Shown here: positions 8,073 to 17,191 of the stretch, piece after piece
How the letters are laid out: the number at the start of each line of letters is the position of its first letter
Numbering within the stretch: position 1 is the stretch's first letter
Origin: Bacteroides sp. M10
GTDB taxonomy: Bacteria; Bacteroidota; Bacteroidia; Bacteroidales; Bacteroidaceae
Length of the DNA stretch: 64,000 bases
Direction of reading: 5' to 3'
Assembly (NCBI RefSeq): GCF_014334015.1
Contig: NZ_CP060488.1
Span: 4,670,501-4,734,500, forward strand
The notes under the pieces: generated by a model
The model's database searches: none
The model's input: only the letters and a program-made list of their open reading frames with translations
What the model was told of the DNA's origin: nothing
Made by a program: the position numbers and the translations under genes

Positions 8073-9373
8073 TTTTCTTCCTCCACTTCTTCTGGAAATG
8101 ATATTTGTTTCTTTTCATTGATATTCTTATCTATATATGGAGCTGCAAAACAAAGGGCAAATCCTATATAAATAGGTAGCTGGTTAGGGTATTGCATGAC
8201 ATCACTTACATAGGCGGCGATGAAGAACCCTGCATCCATGCAAACCCAGGCTGCTACTAATCCCCGCAAGCTCTTGTCTCGTATTTTAAACATCAATATC
8301 CACGCGCACCAGACAAAAAGGGTACCATGAATGGCGAGATAAAGAATCAGTCCTACAATTCCTGTTTCTACCCATACGCTGATCAACCACGAGTCGGGAG
8401 GGTAGGGCATCTGTTCTTTTGAGTTGAAATTGCCAGCTTTTGAAAGTCCGATTCCATAGCCAAACGGCTTTTGGGACATTAACTCTTTTATTAATATTCG
8501 GTTCTCCACACGTACCATATAGGAGGCATCTTCAGTAGGGTGGAAAGAGGAACGCATTTTGCGGATATATTGGTTCCCGTTTCCGGCATTAGTATAGTAG
8601 AAGAAGCAAAATACGGCTATTGATACAAAAACACCTGCCAGCAAGGCTTTCCAGTTTTTGGCAATAATAGTGACCATCAGTAAGCCGCCCATGATGACGC
8701 CCATTGCTGTTCTTGTTCCGGATATTCCTACTCCATAAAGAGCGCAGATTGCGATGAGGAAAAAGTAAACGCGTTTCCATTTTGATCCTGCATAAAAAGA
8801 GGAAATGGCAAATACTACTGCTGATAGCGCAGCGTGCACTCCATAATTAGCTGCATCAGAGAAGCATGAGAAGTAACGTATACCGGACCAGATGAGATGA
8901 GTACGCCATCCTCCCAACGCATACAGGAAGTACAGGTCTTTATCACTGAAACCGTGGTTCTTCTGCCAATAACCTTTTATTGTAAATATGAGGACAAATA
9001 TGGACCATACAATCAATAAGAGCTCAATATCTTTCTTTGTACGAATGACAATCGGAACTATGAAGGCGCATATTAACGGTATCAAGGCATAAGGAGTAAT
9101 ACCGATGTTCCATGCTTCCATTACATTATTCGGATTCAGGACTTCAAGGAGATAATAGACTAGCCAGACTATACACATATAGGTCATTATGTTTTGTCCG
9201 GGTTTCCAGTTTGTTTGCTTGTCGTTGGCTAATTGTATCAGACAGATGGTTGTAAACATCAATATGACTGCCATAGAGGCTAATCCAGTTTTGGTGTTTA
9301 CAAACATTCCTGATACGATCACCGCGAATTGGGCGGCAAACAGCAAATGGAAAGTTATTATTCTATTCGTCAT
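8069..9373 (-). CDS. O-antigen ligase / Wzy-like polymerase family membrane protein
   Basis: A 434-aa integral membrane protein with about ten to twelve hydrophobic helices. A large loop around residues 265-320 contains YMVRVENRILIKELMSQKPFGYG and the PPDSWL region; this is the periplasmic loop pattern of the O-antigen ligase/polymerase (Wzy_C) superfamily. It would polymerise or ligate lipid-linked repeat units at the periplasmic face. It overlaps the Wzc-like gene by 11 nt upstream and the GT2 gene by 4 nt downstream. Ligase versus polymerase cannot be told from sequence; the Wzc-like neighbour favours polymerase. Confidence 0.85.
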   Translation of the reverse strand: MTNRIITFHLLFAAQFAVIVSGMFVNTKTGLASMAVILMFTTICLIQLANDKQTNWKPGQNIMTYMCIVWLVYYLLEVLNPNNVMEAWNIGITPYALIPLICAFIVPIVIRTKKDIELLLIVWSIFVLIFTIKGYWQKNHGFSDKDLYFLYALGGWRTHLIWSGIRYFSCFSDAANYGVHAALSAVVFAISSFYAGSKWKRVYFFLIAICALYGVGISGTRTAMGVIMGGLLMVTIIAKNWKALLAGVFVSIAVFCFFYYTNAGNGNQYIRKMRSSFHPTEDASYMVRVENRILIKELMSQKPFGYGIGLSKAGNFNSKEQMPYPPDSWLISVWVETGIVGLILYLAIHGTLFVWCAWILMFKIRDKSLRGLVAAWVCMDAGFFIAAYVSDVMQYPNQLPIYIGFALCFAAPYIDKNINEKKQISFPEEVEEEK

Positions 9374-11597
9374 CCTCCTCCTCTTCTGTTGATGCTTCTT
9401 CTTTGGTTTTCTTTGTTAGGTTGAATCTTATTTTTTCTGTGAGCGACAGTTGACTAAGACGATAACCGATATTTCGCAGTATAGTGTATGGTGGAAGCTG
9501 CCCGGTGAAATCTTCAATTGCTGCCCGGGAAGCATTTGTCAAGCATATACGGAACGGAACGTCTGTTTCACCCAGTTGCAGCATGAGTTGTTCGCAAAGT
9601 TGCTTATCAATCGTTTTCCACCCACGATTTGCGGGAGCTACCAGGATGTTTGCATTTGCATCATGTAACAAAGCAGTGGGGATGTTACTTTGTGCTAAAG
9701 GAGGATAGGCGACGATCAACACATCTTCTCCCTGTAGGGTATAAAAGTCTGTGATGTTTTTGGCAAGTAAATATTGAGTGGAATCTGTGTTGAAATCTGC
9801 CCCATAGGTGATAAACCTTGCATTTAGCATACGACTTTGCATATATCCACAAATAAGATTTCCTACTTCTGCTTCTCCGGAATCTTCACAAGTGCTAAAT
9901 AGGTTGATAATGTACACTCCGGGAGATTTTCGATTGGTCAGGAAACGAAGCAATGAGTTAGTTAGCTCTTTTACAGATAGCTGGACGTAGGTTTTCGTCA
10001 TTCCGCCATAGCGGGAGGAATACATACTGGGAATAGCACCTATTACTTTGAAATCTGTTACACGTTTGGTGCGAGCTGCGTCACGTAATGTTTTGTCAAA
10101 CATTTCTACTAGTAGTAAAAAGGCTATAATGAGTATGAAACTGCCTACACAGGCAGCCATTATGATTTGCTTTCTGTTTGTTGCTCCCGGAGAAATAGGA
10201 TAGGTTGGTTCATTCAGGACCTTCAGTGTAGCAGAAGTCATCTCTAGGTTTTTCCTTCTTAATAATGCTTCATTATAACTTTGTAGAACGGTCAGGTAGT
10301 TACGTTCCGTAAAGTTGATGGTACGCTCTTTCTGTTTAATAGTGGTACCTACAGGGGCATAAAACACATAGCGGTCATTAAGTTCACGACGTGCATTTTG
10401 TACAACTAGCAGTTCCGCTTTTGCTTTTTCATTAGCCAATGTCTGTTCCAACCATTGTTCTATAATGTTCGTTCGTGAAGTCCCTTCCTTCGTGTACTTA
10501 TGTCCCACATATGAATCAGTCAAATTATTCAAATCTTTTTGTAGCTCGCTCTGCTGCTTCTTTAGATTTACCAGATTGTCAGTATCTTGCTTCTTGGAGT
10601 CGGACATCGCTTCTACTTCAGCAATCTTTCCTGTGACAGTGGATACTTGACGTAACTTGTCAACAAACTCTAGATTTCTTAGTACTTGTTTGGCATTGCT
10701 ATCCATATGTTTTTCTAGCTCTTCAAGCATGGCACTGCTACTGTTGTATGCGAAAAGGGCATCTTGTTCTCTTAGTTCAAATTCTTTATTAATAGCAGCT
10801 ATCTCCTTGGTTTCATCAAGATAGTTGATTACACGTTTCTGTACATTGTATTTAGTTAGATCTTCTTCTTCACTGCGGAGTTTACTACCGATTCGTTTCA
10901 ATTCTTCCTCAAAATATTTGATTACTTTATCCGTTTCTCCATAACGGATACGACGATACTCATCAACGAATTCATCCATTAAAATGCTTACTGTATTATA
11001 TGCGATACCCGGATCGCTTGAAGCATAGCTTATATCCAGCAGGTCACTCGTCAGACGACGTTGTACTTTGATATTTTTCAAGGTGTTGTAACTGTAAAAA
11101 AGAGGATTGTAGTAGAACAACCCGTAGATATAGTTGTCTTTGTGAGGGCGCATGTACTTTTCTAGATTGGCCACTGTCTTATCTTCACTTGTTTTGTCGA
11201 TTAGTGCCAATATTTCTTTTCCATGCGGACTGTTCTTTAAATGATTGTAAGTGTAATTGTAACTGGAAGGGGTGATTCCGTCTACTTCTTTAATCGGATC
11301 TCCTTTGGTAAGAACTCTGGCATACAATCTCAAGGACACTCTCTTGAGGGTACTTTCGGCTTGCATTATGCTTATCAGATTATCCATAGAATTTTGTACC
11401 ATAGCCCAATCTGTGCGTTTGTCACTCTCAAGATTGTATCCCGAAGCTACTCCTGTATATAAAGTGGCTTTTACTTCGTATCCTCCAGCCATGTGACGGG
11501 TGTAATAAATAACAAATAGTGTAAAAAGGACGGTACCTACTAGTATGATCCAGAGGTGACGGAATAGAGTTCGTATAGTAGAAATGATGAAATCCAT
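9363..11597 (-). CDS. Wzc/GumC-like polysaccharide co-polymerase with degenerate kinase domain
   Basis: A 744-aa protein with TM1 at about residues 12-32, a long periplasmic coiled-coil region, a proline-rich segment (NEPTYPISPGATNR) and TM2 (about 478-500). A cytoplasmic domain of BY-kinase size follows, but its key motifs are changed: the Walker A position reads STCEDSGEAEVG (568-579) with no GKS/T, the A' region reads FITYGADFN, and the Walker B position reads VLIVAYPP with Ala630 where Asp is normal. The tail is acidic (EEEEDDE) and has no Tyr cluster. Chain-length control and export coupling are expected; tyrosine autophosphorylation is not. It starts 12 nt after the TolC-like gene. Confidence 0.88.
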   Translation of the reverse strand: MDFIISTIRTLFRHLWIILVGTVLFTLFVIYYTRHMAGGYEVKATLYTGVASGYNLESDKRTDWAMVQNSMDNLISIMQAESTLKRVSLRLYARVLTKGDPIKEVDGITPSSYNYTYNHLKNSPHGKEILALIDKTSEDKTVANLEKYMRPHKDNYIYGLFYYNPLFYSYNTLKNIKVQRRLTSDLLDISYASSDPGIAYNTVSILMDEFVDEYRRIRYGETDKVIKYFEEELKRIGSKLRSEEEDLTKYNVQKRVINYLDETKEIAAINKEFELREQDALFAYNSSSAMLEELEKHMDSNAKQVLRNLEFVDKLRQVSTVTGKIAEVEAMSDSKKQDTDNLVNLKKQQSELQKDLNNLTDSYVGHKYTKEGTSRTNIIEQWLEQTLANEKAKAELLVVQNARRELNDRYVFYAPVGTTIKQKERTINFTERNYLTVLQSYNEALLRRKNLEMTSATLKVLNEPTYPISPGATNRKQIIMAACVGSFILIIAFLLLVEMFDKTLRDAARTKRVTDFKVIGAIPSMYSSRYGGMTKTYVQLSVKELTNSLLRFLTNRKSPGVYIINLFSTCEDSGEAEVGNLICGYMQSRMLNARFITYGADFNTDSTQYLLAKNITDFYTLQGEDVLIVAYPPLAQSNIPTALLHDANANILVAPANRGWKTIDKQLCEQLMLQLGETDVPFRICLTNASRAAIEDFTGQLPPYTILRNIGYRLSQLSLTEKIRFNLTKKTKEEASTEEEEDDE

Positions 11598-11609
11598 ATT
11601 TAGTCTTTA

Positions 11610-12356
11610 TTATTTTCGTATAAGGGGAGTACGTGAAATCACTTCGAGTATCATCAGGCTCTTTGTCAACTCGAATTTACTCTTTTCGTATGCTTCGCGA
11701 GCTTGGGATTGGCGCTCTTTGTCTACTGAAAGTTCTGATGATTCGATGGTTCCGTTGGCAAAATTCTTTTCGGAGATCTCATATTGTACATTGGCCAGTA
11801 CCCAGCCTTCACTTCGCATTTGGAGGACTTTAATTTGTGAAGTGGCCATCGCATACAGCTCAATGATGTTCTTTTTGAGTTCGTCGTATCTCACTTCCCG
11901 CTCAAGTTCTGCGCTCCGTAGTGTGAGCTTTTGCCGACTGATACGTCCTTTGAGGTCGAATAGATCGTCTAAGGGAATACTTACACCTGCGCCTATTGTG
12001 TAGCCGTTCTGTGCTTGGGTAGAGTAGGTAAGAAAGGGGGCGACTGCCACATCTGTATAGGTGGACTCATTACCGAACATGCCGTATTGATAACTTCCCC
12101 GTAAACTAAAGAAACCCAGAAATGCCCATTTCTCTTTTTGGAGTAATTTGCGCTCTATTTTTGCTTTTACGTCCGCCACTTCATAAGTGGGGCTGTTCTT
12201 GGCATTTTCGAATAAAACGGATAGTGGAGGGAGAACTATTTTACTATAATCTTCATCACTTAGTTGAGAATAGTCAGATACTTCTTGTGCAACTACACGG
12301 GTGGTAGAGACGAATAGAAGTAATAGCCCCGAAAAAAAACATATAAATTGCTTCAT
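11610..12356 (-). CDS. TolC-like outer-membrane protein, half length
   Basis: A 248-aa protein with a signal peptide (about 1-23, ending VVAQ). The body has the alternation of a beta segment (FFSLRGSYQYG, TIGAGVSIPL) with long amphipathic helices (residues 130-240) seen in TolC/OEP proteins. It contains roughly one of the two repeats found in normal TolC proteins of about 430-480 aa. The reading frame is intact and terminates before the Wzc-like gene. It is the first gene of the exopolysaccharide operon, so an export role at the outer membrane is inferred. Oligomers with more subunits could replace the two-repeat trimer. Confidence 0.7.
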   Translation of the reverse strand: MKQFICFFSGLLLLFVSTTRVVAQEVSDYSQLSDEDYSKIVLPPLSVLFENAKNSPTYEVADVKAKIERKLLQKEKWAFLGFFSLRGSYQYGMFGNESTYTDVAVAPFLTYSTQAQNGYTIGAGVSIPLDDLFDLKGRISRQKLTLRSAELEREVRYDELKKNIIELYAMATSQIKVLQMRSEGWVLANVQYEISEKNFANGTIESSELSVDKERQSQAREAYEKSKFELTKSLMILEVISRTPLIRK

Positions 12357-12398
12357 AAAAAAATCCTATTATTTGCTCTTGCTGTGTTATAGCTTGCG

Positions 12399-12406
12399 CA
12401 AATATA
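12399..12406 (-). promoter_or_regulatory. -7 promoter box for the exopolysaccharide operon
   Basis: On the minus strand this reads TATATTTG, an exact TAnnTTTG match, 42 nt before the ATG of the TolC-like gene. The rest of the 137-nt gap to the BamA-like gene shows no other clear signal. Confidence 0.6.
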
Positions 12407-12493
12407 AGGATTAATTTCATTTATGTGCAGTCTTTTATTATCTATTTTACAATCTTTCGTGTAAATTGTGTACAGATCGTCGCTTAAATGGTA

Positions 12494-13765
12494 TCAGAAG
12501 GCTTCTGTCATGTTGAAGTAGAATAAATTCTGCTTGTTCACCATGTCTCTTCCGAAGTCGAGACGTACATTCATACGGGGTTGAACTTCGATACGTAATC
12601 CCAGTCCGAGGTTGGGAAGCACGCCTTCTATCTTGCCCGGAGTGGGTCCCATGAATCCGCATCCGCCCCATGCTACGTATCCTATATGACTCAACATCTT
12701 TTTTACCCAGGTGCTTTTGTCTGTATTTATCATCTGACGGTATTCGGCCATCATGACATGCGAGGACTTGTCGCGAAACTGCCCCATATAGTAACCACGA
12801 AGGTCGAAAGGGGTTCCGCTAAGCATATATTTCGTCAGAGGAACATCTCCAAATGCGTTTTTGCTTTGCACTGTCCAGGCTATCACCTTGCGACGGCCTA
12901 CTGTTTTGTATTGGCGGTAGTCGATTTCCAAACGGTAAAAGTTATTATCGCTTCCGAATACCTTATTATACATCATTCCCCGGAAGTCGAGGTAGGTTCC
13001 GCTATATGCATTTGCAGGAATATCGCGTGTGTCATACGTCAGCAGGAAACCGAGCCCGGAGCTGAAATTTTTGTATCCGTGTTCTGTACCTCCTGCCGCT
13101 ATATACGAGGATTCGTTAACCATTCCGGCAGCCGGTTTGGTAATTTTATCATAGTTCAAATCGACTTGGGGACCCGCGAAAATGTTGCTCTCTCCCAGAC
13201 GGAACAGGAACCATGGGTTTACTTGGATGCCGCTGTAACGGTATTCGCTGGTATCTTCTCCACGTTCATAATCTTTATTAGTGGAATAGCCGATGCCATA
13301 AAAATTCTCGATTGTATTTTTATATGAGAAAGTTCCGAAGATACGGAAGCGGTCGCCTTTAAAAAAGAGTTGTGGTTTTGTCATCAGGTTCAGCCCGCCT
13401 TTGAATATCAAGGCAATGGCCACTGGCACTACCGAACGTCGTTGGGTGGTATCACTCGGATTCATCCGGAACGTCATCAAGGCACTACCGCCTACCAATA
13501 CACCGAAGTCCGGTGTGTAGCTGGGACCACCTAATATGTTATAGTGCAAATTTCGTTTTGCTACACGCTGGCGGCGCAACTCGCGCTTTGAAAGGGCAGG
13601 AATGGTATCTGACGGGATGCCTTCAATATCTGTAGGAGTAGTATCACTGATAGAAGTTGTAGACCTTTGCAGTTCATCGCTCTTTACTGCCGTACTGTCA
13701 GCCGCGGCTGACATCATATTGATGGATGGAAGCATCATCAATATTCCTATTATATATTTCTTCAT
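12494..13765 (-). CDS. BamA/TamA family outer-membrane beta-barrel protein
   Basis: A 423-aa protein with a signal peptide (about 1-21, cleaved after MSAAA). A Ser/Thr/Asp-rich segment follows, then a barrel similar to the surface-antigen (D15/Omp85) domain: RLEIDYRQYK strands, the TPFDLRGYYMGQFRD loop with the family's RGY/F motif, and a C-terminal aromatic strand ending FYFNMTEAF. POTRA domains are absent or minimal, so it is a barrel-only member rather than BamA itself. It is transcribed alone, divergently from the C1 peptidase. The substrate is unknown; lipoprotein or polysaccharide-related export is conjecture from its position beside the exopolysaccharide operon. Confidence 0.8.
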   Translation of the reverse strand: MKKYIIGILMMLPSINMMSAAADSTAVKSDELQRSTTSISDTTPTDIEGIPSDTIPALSKRELRRQRVAKRNLHYNILGGPSYTPDFGVLVGGSALMTFRMNPSDTTQRRSVVPVAIALIFKGGLNLMTKPQLFFKGDRFRIFGTFSYKNTIENFYGIGYSTNKDYERGEDTSEYRYSGIQVNPWFLFRLGESNIFAGPQVDLNYDKITKPAAGMVNESSYIAAGGTEHGYKNFSSGLGFLLTYDTRDIPANAYSGTYLDFRGMMYNKVFGSDNNFYRLEIDYRQYKTVGRRKVIAWTVQSKNAFGDVPLTKYMLSGTPFDLRGYYMGQFRDKSSHVMMAEYRQMINTDKSTWVKKMLSHIGYVAWGGCGFMGPTPGKIEGVLPNLGLGLRIEVQPRMNVRLDFGRDMVNKQNLFYFNMTEAF

Positions 13766-13855
13766 AATTTCTCTGTGAGGAATTCGACTGCAAAGAAAAC
13801 TCTTTTATTCCGATTAGTTTTGATATTCTTAGATAATAAATCTAAAAAAGAATCG

Positions 13856-13863
13856 TATTTTTG
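13856..13863 (+). promoter_or_regulatory. -7 promoter box for the C1 peptidase gene
   Basis: TATTTTTG fits TAnnTTTG and would give a 5' UTR of about 115 nt. The remainder of the 218-nt divergent region is AT-rich, with a short AGATAATAAATCT palindrome near 13832. Confidence 0.5.
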
Positions 13864-13983
13864 CGGAATATGATGTTTTTCGATATGCTGATAAATAAAA
13901 TCGCATGATTTAATCTCATACATTTAAACCGTATTTATTAGTGTATCATGATCCGTCAGCCTATTAATTAATTACTTATATCA

Positions 13984-15384
13984 ATGAATAAACAGATTTT
14001 ATCAATTTTTGTTTTATGTGCTTTTTCTTATTCTACACAAGCGCAAGAAGTGAAAGGCGGCATCAGCGACTCCATGATGCAACAAATCAAGCAGAGTTAC
14101 GCAAACACTCCTACCGACAAGGCTATCCGCAATGCTATCGGTAGCAACGACATTCGTAAACTGGCTCTCAATCAGGATAACCTGAAGGGGATGGATACGC
14201 ATTTCTCCATCAAAGTGCCTTCCAAAGGTATCACCGATCAGAAATCTTCCGGCCGTTGCTGGCTTTTTACAGGTTTGAATGTGATGCGTGCCAAAGCGAT
14301 CGCCAAGCATGACCTCGGTTCCTTCGAATTCTCGCAAACTTATCCTTTCTTCTTCGATCAGCTGGAGAAAGCTAATCTCTTTCTGCAAGGTATTATCGAC
14401 ACCAGTAGTAAGCCGATGGATGATAAAATGGTGGAATGGCTCTTCCGCAATCCTTTGAGTGACGGTGGAACATTTACCGGTGTAGCCGATATCGTCAGTA
14501 AATACGGGCTTGTTCCCAAAGATGTGATGCCGGAAACCAACAGTAGTGAAAATACTTCCCGTATGGCAGGTCTGATTGCCCTGAAACTTCGTGAACAGGG
14601 GCTTCAACTGCGTGATCTCGCTGCGCAAGGTGCTAAACCTGCTGTCCTTGAGAAAACAAAAACAGAGATGTTGAGCACCATCTACCGCATGTTAGTGTTG
14701 AATCTCGGTGTTCCTCCTACTGAATTTACCTGGACTGAATATAACGCTAAGGGTGAGCCTGTGTCTACCGAAACTTACACTCCGCTTTCTTTCCTGAAAA
14801 AGTATGGTGACGAAAAACTGATTGATAATTATGTCATGTTAATGAATGATCCGAGCCGTGAATATTATAAGTGTTATGAGATAGACTACGACCGCCACCG
14901 TTACGATGGTAAAAACTGGACGTATGTCAATCTTCCCATCGAGGATATCAAAGAAATGGCTATTTCTTCTCTCAAGGATAGCACGATGATGTATTTTTCT
15001 TGCGATGTAGGTAAGTTCCTGAATTCTGACCGTGGTCTGCTGGATGTCAAAAACTACGACTACGAATCTCTTATGGGTACTTCTTTTGGCATGAACAAGA
15101 AGCAGCGCATTCAAAGTTTTGCCAGTGGCTCCAGTCACGCCATGACTCTTATGGCTGTCGATCTTGACAAAAACGGGAAACCGACGAAATGGATGGTTGA
15201 AAATAGTTGGGGCCCTGCTGCCGGTTATCAGGGGTATCTCATCATGACGGATGATTGGTTTAATGAATATATGTTTCGTCTGGTAGTAGAAACGAAATAC
15301 GCATCGAAAAAAGCACTCGAAGTATTGAAACAGAAACCTATCCGACTTCCTGCCTGGGATCCCATGTTTGCCGGAGAGGAATAA
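13984..15384 (+). CDS. Secreted C1-family aminopeptidase (bleomycin hydrolase / PepC type)
   Basis: A 466-aa papain-fold cysteine peptidase. An N-terminal signal peptide (about 1-20, ...STQAQ) predicts export to the periplasm, unlike cytoplasmic PepC of lactic bacteria. The catalytic triad is visible: Cys92 in SSGRCW, His385 in SGSSHAM and Asn407 in VENSWG. The length is normal for the family, which forms hexameric barrels with aminopeptidase activity. It is monocistronic, with a strong terminator at 15613-15654. Confidence 0.93.
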   Translation: MNKQILSIFVLCAFSYSTQAQEVKGGISDSMMQQIKQSYANTPTDKAIRNAIGSNDIRKLALNQDNLKGMDTHFSIKVPSKGITDQKSSGRCWLFTGLNVMRAKAIAKHDLGSFEFSQTYPFFFDQLEKANLFLQGIIDTSSKPMDDKMVEWLFRNPLSDGGTFTGVADIVSKYGLVPKDVMPETNSSENTSRMAGLIALKLREQGLQLRDLAAQGAKPAVLEKTKTEMLSTIYRMLVLNLGVPPTEFTWTEYNAKGEPVSTETYTPLSFLKKYGDEKLIDNYVMLMNDPSREYYKCYEIDYDRHRYDGKNWTYVNLPIEDIKEMAISSLKDSTMMYFSCDVGKFLNSDRGLLDVKNYDYESLMGTSFGMNKKQRIQSFASGSSHAMTLMAVDLDKNGKPTKWMVENSWGPAAGYQGYLIMTDDWFNEYMFRLVVETKYASKKALEVLKQKPIRLPAWDPMFAGEE

Positions 15385-15425
15385 CCACTCTGCATAGGCC
15401 TGTATGCCGCAAGGTCTTCCGGCCT

Positions 15426-15541
15426 ACTTTTTTCTCCGTCAAGCGAGCGCCCGTAACGGAGCGTCAAAAAGGGCAGACTGTTTGAGCGTAGCGAGTTTCT
15501 GCCCTTTAGCGAAGTGAAGGGAGCGAGTAGGAGAAAAAAGT
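15426..15541. repeat. Nested inverted repeat between the C1 peptidase gene and nqrA
   Basis: The outer arms ACTTTTTTCTCC (15426-15437) and GGAGAAAAAAGT (15530-15541) are complementary. An inner pair, AAAGGGCAGA (15468-15477) and TCTGCCCTTT (15498-15507), nests within them. GC content and word usage differ from the flanks, and similar sequence recurs between Bacteroides genes. It creates a long frame in front of nqrA that is not part of nqrA. Confidence 0.7.
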
Positions 15542-15612
15542 CAGCCTTGAATTTTTCTTTGCTTCTTTCTTTTGTTTCAAGACAAAAGAAAGATGATTAC
15601 GTGTGCGACCAC

Positions 15613-15654
15613 GAAAGGAATTACGGATATTTTTCCGTAATTCCTTTCTTTTTT
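15613..15654 (+). terminator. Rho-independent terminator after the C1 peptidase gene
   Basis: A 15-bp perfect stem (15613-15627 with 15634-15648), a 6-nt loop and a run of Ts to 15654. It separates the peptidase gene from the nqr operon. Confidence 0.85.
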
Positions 15655-15679
15655 CCTCCCGAATCCCAATCTTATTTAT

Positions 15680-15687
15680 TACTTTTG
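15680..15687 (+). promoter_or_regulatory. -7 promoter box for the nqr operon
   Basis: TACTTTTG fits TAnnTTTG and gives a UTR of about 27 nt to the nqrA ATG at 15721. Its place between the terminator and nqrA supports the downstream ATG as the true start. Confidence 0.65.
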
Positions 15688-15720
15688 CGGCAAATTTATG
15701 AAACCATTATTTTATCTAGC

Positions 15721-17070
15721 ATGGCAAATGTAATAAAGTTACGTAAAGGCCTTGACATAAACCTGAAAGGTAAAGCTGCTGAAACGTACGCAACAGTAAA
15801 AGAACCGGGGTTCTACGCACTCGTACCCGATGACTTTCCTGGAGTGACGCCTAAGGTAGTCGTGAAAGAGCAGGAGTATGTAATGGCTGGTGGACCCTTG
15901 TTTATCGACAAGTATCATCCTGAAGTGAAATTTGTTTCGCCGGTGAGCGGCGTGGTGACGAGTGTTGAACGTGGTGCTCGTCGCAAGGTGTTGAACATCG
16001 TTGTGGAAGCTGCTGCAGAGCAGGACTATGAAGATTTTGGGAAAAAGAATGTTGCTTCGATGGATGCTGAAGCTGTGAAAACCGCTTTGTTGGAAGCCGG
16101 ACTTTTCGCGTTTATCAAACAGCGCCCTTATGACATCATTGCTGACCCGACGGTCACTCCGAAAGGAATCTTTGTATCCGCATTCGACACTAATCCGTTA
16201 GCTCCGGATTTTGAGTTCGCCCTCAAAGGTGAAGAAACAAACTTCCAGACAGGACTTGATGTTCTTGCCAAACTGGCAAAAACCTACCTGAATATCAGTG
16301 TGAAACAGAACGCTGCTGCACTGACACAGGCTAAGAACGTTACAATCACCGCTTTCGACGGACCGAACCCTGCTGGTAATGTAGGTGTTCAGATCAACCA
16401 TCTCGACCCCGTATCTAAGGGAGAAACGGTATGGACCATCGATCCGCAAGCCGTAATCTTCATCGGTCGCCTTTTCAATACAGGCCATGTGGATTTCACC
16501 CGTACAGTAGCTGTGACGGGTTCCGAAGTGTTGAAACCTGCATACTGCAAACTCCAGGTAGGCGCATTGCTCACCAACGTGTTTGCCGGCAATGTAACAA
16601 AAGACAAAGACTTACGCTATATCAGCGGTAATGTACTGACAGGAAAGCAAGTATCTCCGAACGGATTCTTGGGCGCATTCCACAGCCAACTGACTGTTAT
16701 CCCCGAAGGTGACGACATTCACGAAATGCTCGGATGGATCATGCCGCGCTTCAACCAGTTCAGTGCCAACCATTCTTATTTCAGCTGGTTGATGGGTAAG
16801 AAGGAATATACGCTGGATGCCCGCATCAAAGGTGGCGAACGTCACATGATTATGTCGGGTGAATACGATAGGGTATTCCCGATGGATATCCTGCCCGAAT
16901 ATCTGATTAAAGCAATCATCGCCGGTGACATCGACCGTATGGAAGCGCTTGGTATCTATGAAGTGGCTCCTGAAGATTTCGCTCTTTGCGAATTCGTCTG
17001 CTCTTCGAAGATGGAACTGCAACGCATCGTTCGTGCCGGACTTGATATGCTCCGTTCGGAAATGGCGTAA
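15721..17070 (+). CDS. nqrA: Na+-translocating NADH:quinone reductase subunit A
   Basis: A 449-aa subunit of the six-protein NQR complex, which oxidises NADH, reduces quinone and pumps Na+ out of the cell. It starts at MANVIKLRKGLDINLKGKA, the conserved NqrA N-terminus. GFYALVPDDFPGVTPK, the GGPLFIDKYHPEVKFVSPVSG block and the C-terminal EFVCSSKMELQRIVRAGLDM are family-typical. NqrA is the peripheral, quinone-associated subunit. The frame is open upstream to 15514, but that part lies in repeat and terminator DNA. First gene of nqrABCDEF. Confidence 0.97.
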   Translation: MANVIKLRKGLDINLKGKAAETYATVKEPGFYALVPDDFPGVTPKVVVKEQEYVMAGGPLFIDKYHPEVKFVSPVSGVVTSVERGARRKVLNIVVEAAAEQDYEDFGKKNVASMDAEAVKTALLEAGLFAFIKQRPYDIIADPTVTPKGIFVSAFDTNPLAPDFEFALKGEETNFQTGLDVLAKLAKTYLNISVKQNAAALTQAKNVTITAFDGPNPAGNVGVQINHLDPVSKGETVWTIDPQAVIFIGRLFNTGHVDFTRTVAVTGSEVLKPAYCKLQVGALLTNVFAGNVTKDKDLRYISGNVLTGKQVSPNGFLGAFHSQLTVIPEGDDIHEMLGWIMPRFNQFSANHSYFSWLMGKKEYTLDARIKGGERHMIMSGEYDRVFPMDILPEYLIKAIIAGDIDRMEALGIYEVAPEDFALCEFVCSSKMELQRIVRAGLDMLRSEMA

Positions 17071-17154
17071 GAGAATTAAAAATGATAGATTAAAAATTAA
17101 AAAATGATAGTTGAGTCTTTATGAAATTGTCTTCCGGTAAACACAGCGTAGCTA

Positions 17155-17189
17155 TTTCTCAATTCTCAATTTTCAATTCTCAATTTAAT
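17155..17189 (+). repeat. Short direct repeats (TTCTCAATT/TTCAATT) in the nqrA-nqrB gap
   Basis: The 121-nt gap between nqrA and nqrB ends in alternating TCTCAATT and TTCAATT words just before the nqrB ATG. An A-rich near-complement (GAGAATTAAAAATGATAG, 17071-17088) stands at its start. Pairing could put a weak hairpin between the two genes. Such CTCAATT strings are common between Bacteroides genes. Confidence 0.5.
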
Positions 17190-17191
17190 AA

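Noticed and set aside
15514..15720. Frame extension upstream of nqrA
   Set aside because: It crosses an inverted repeat, a terminator and the -7 box; the conserved NqrA N-terminus begins at 15721.
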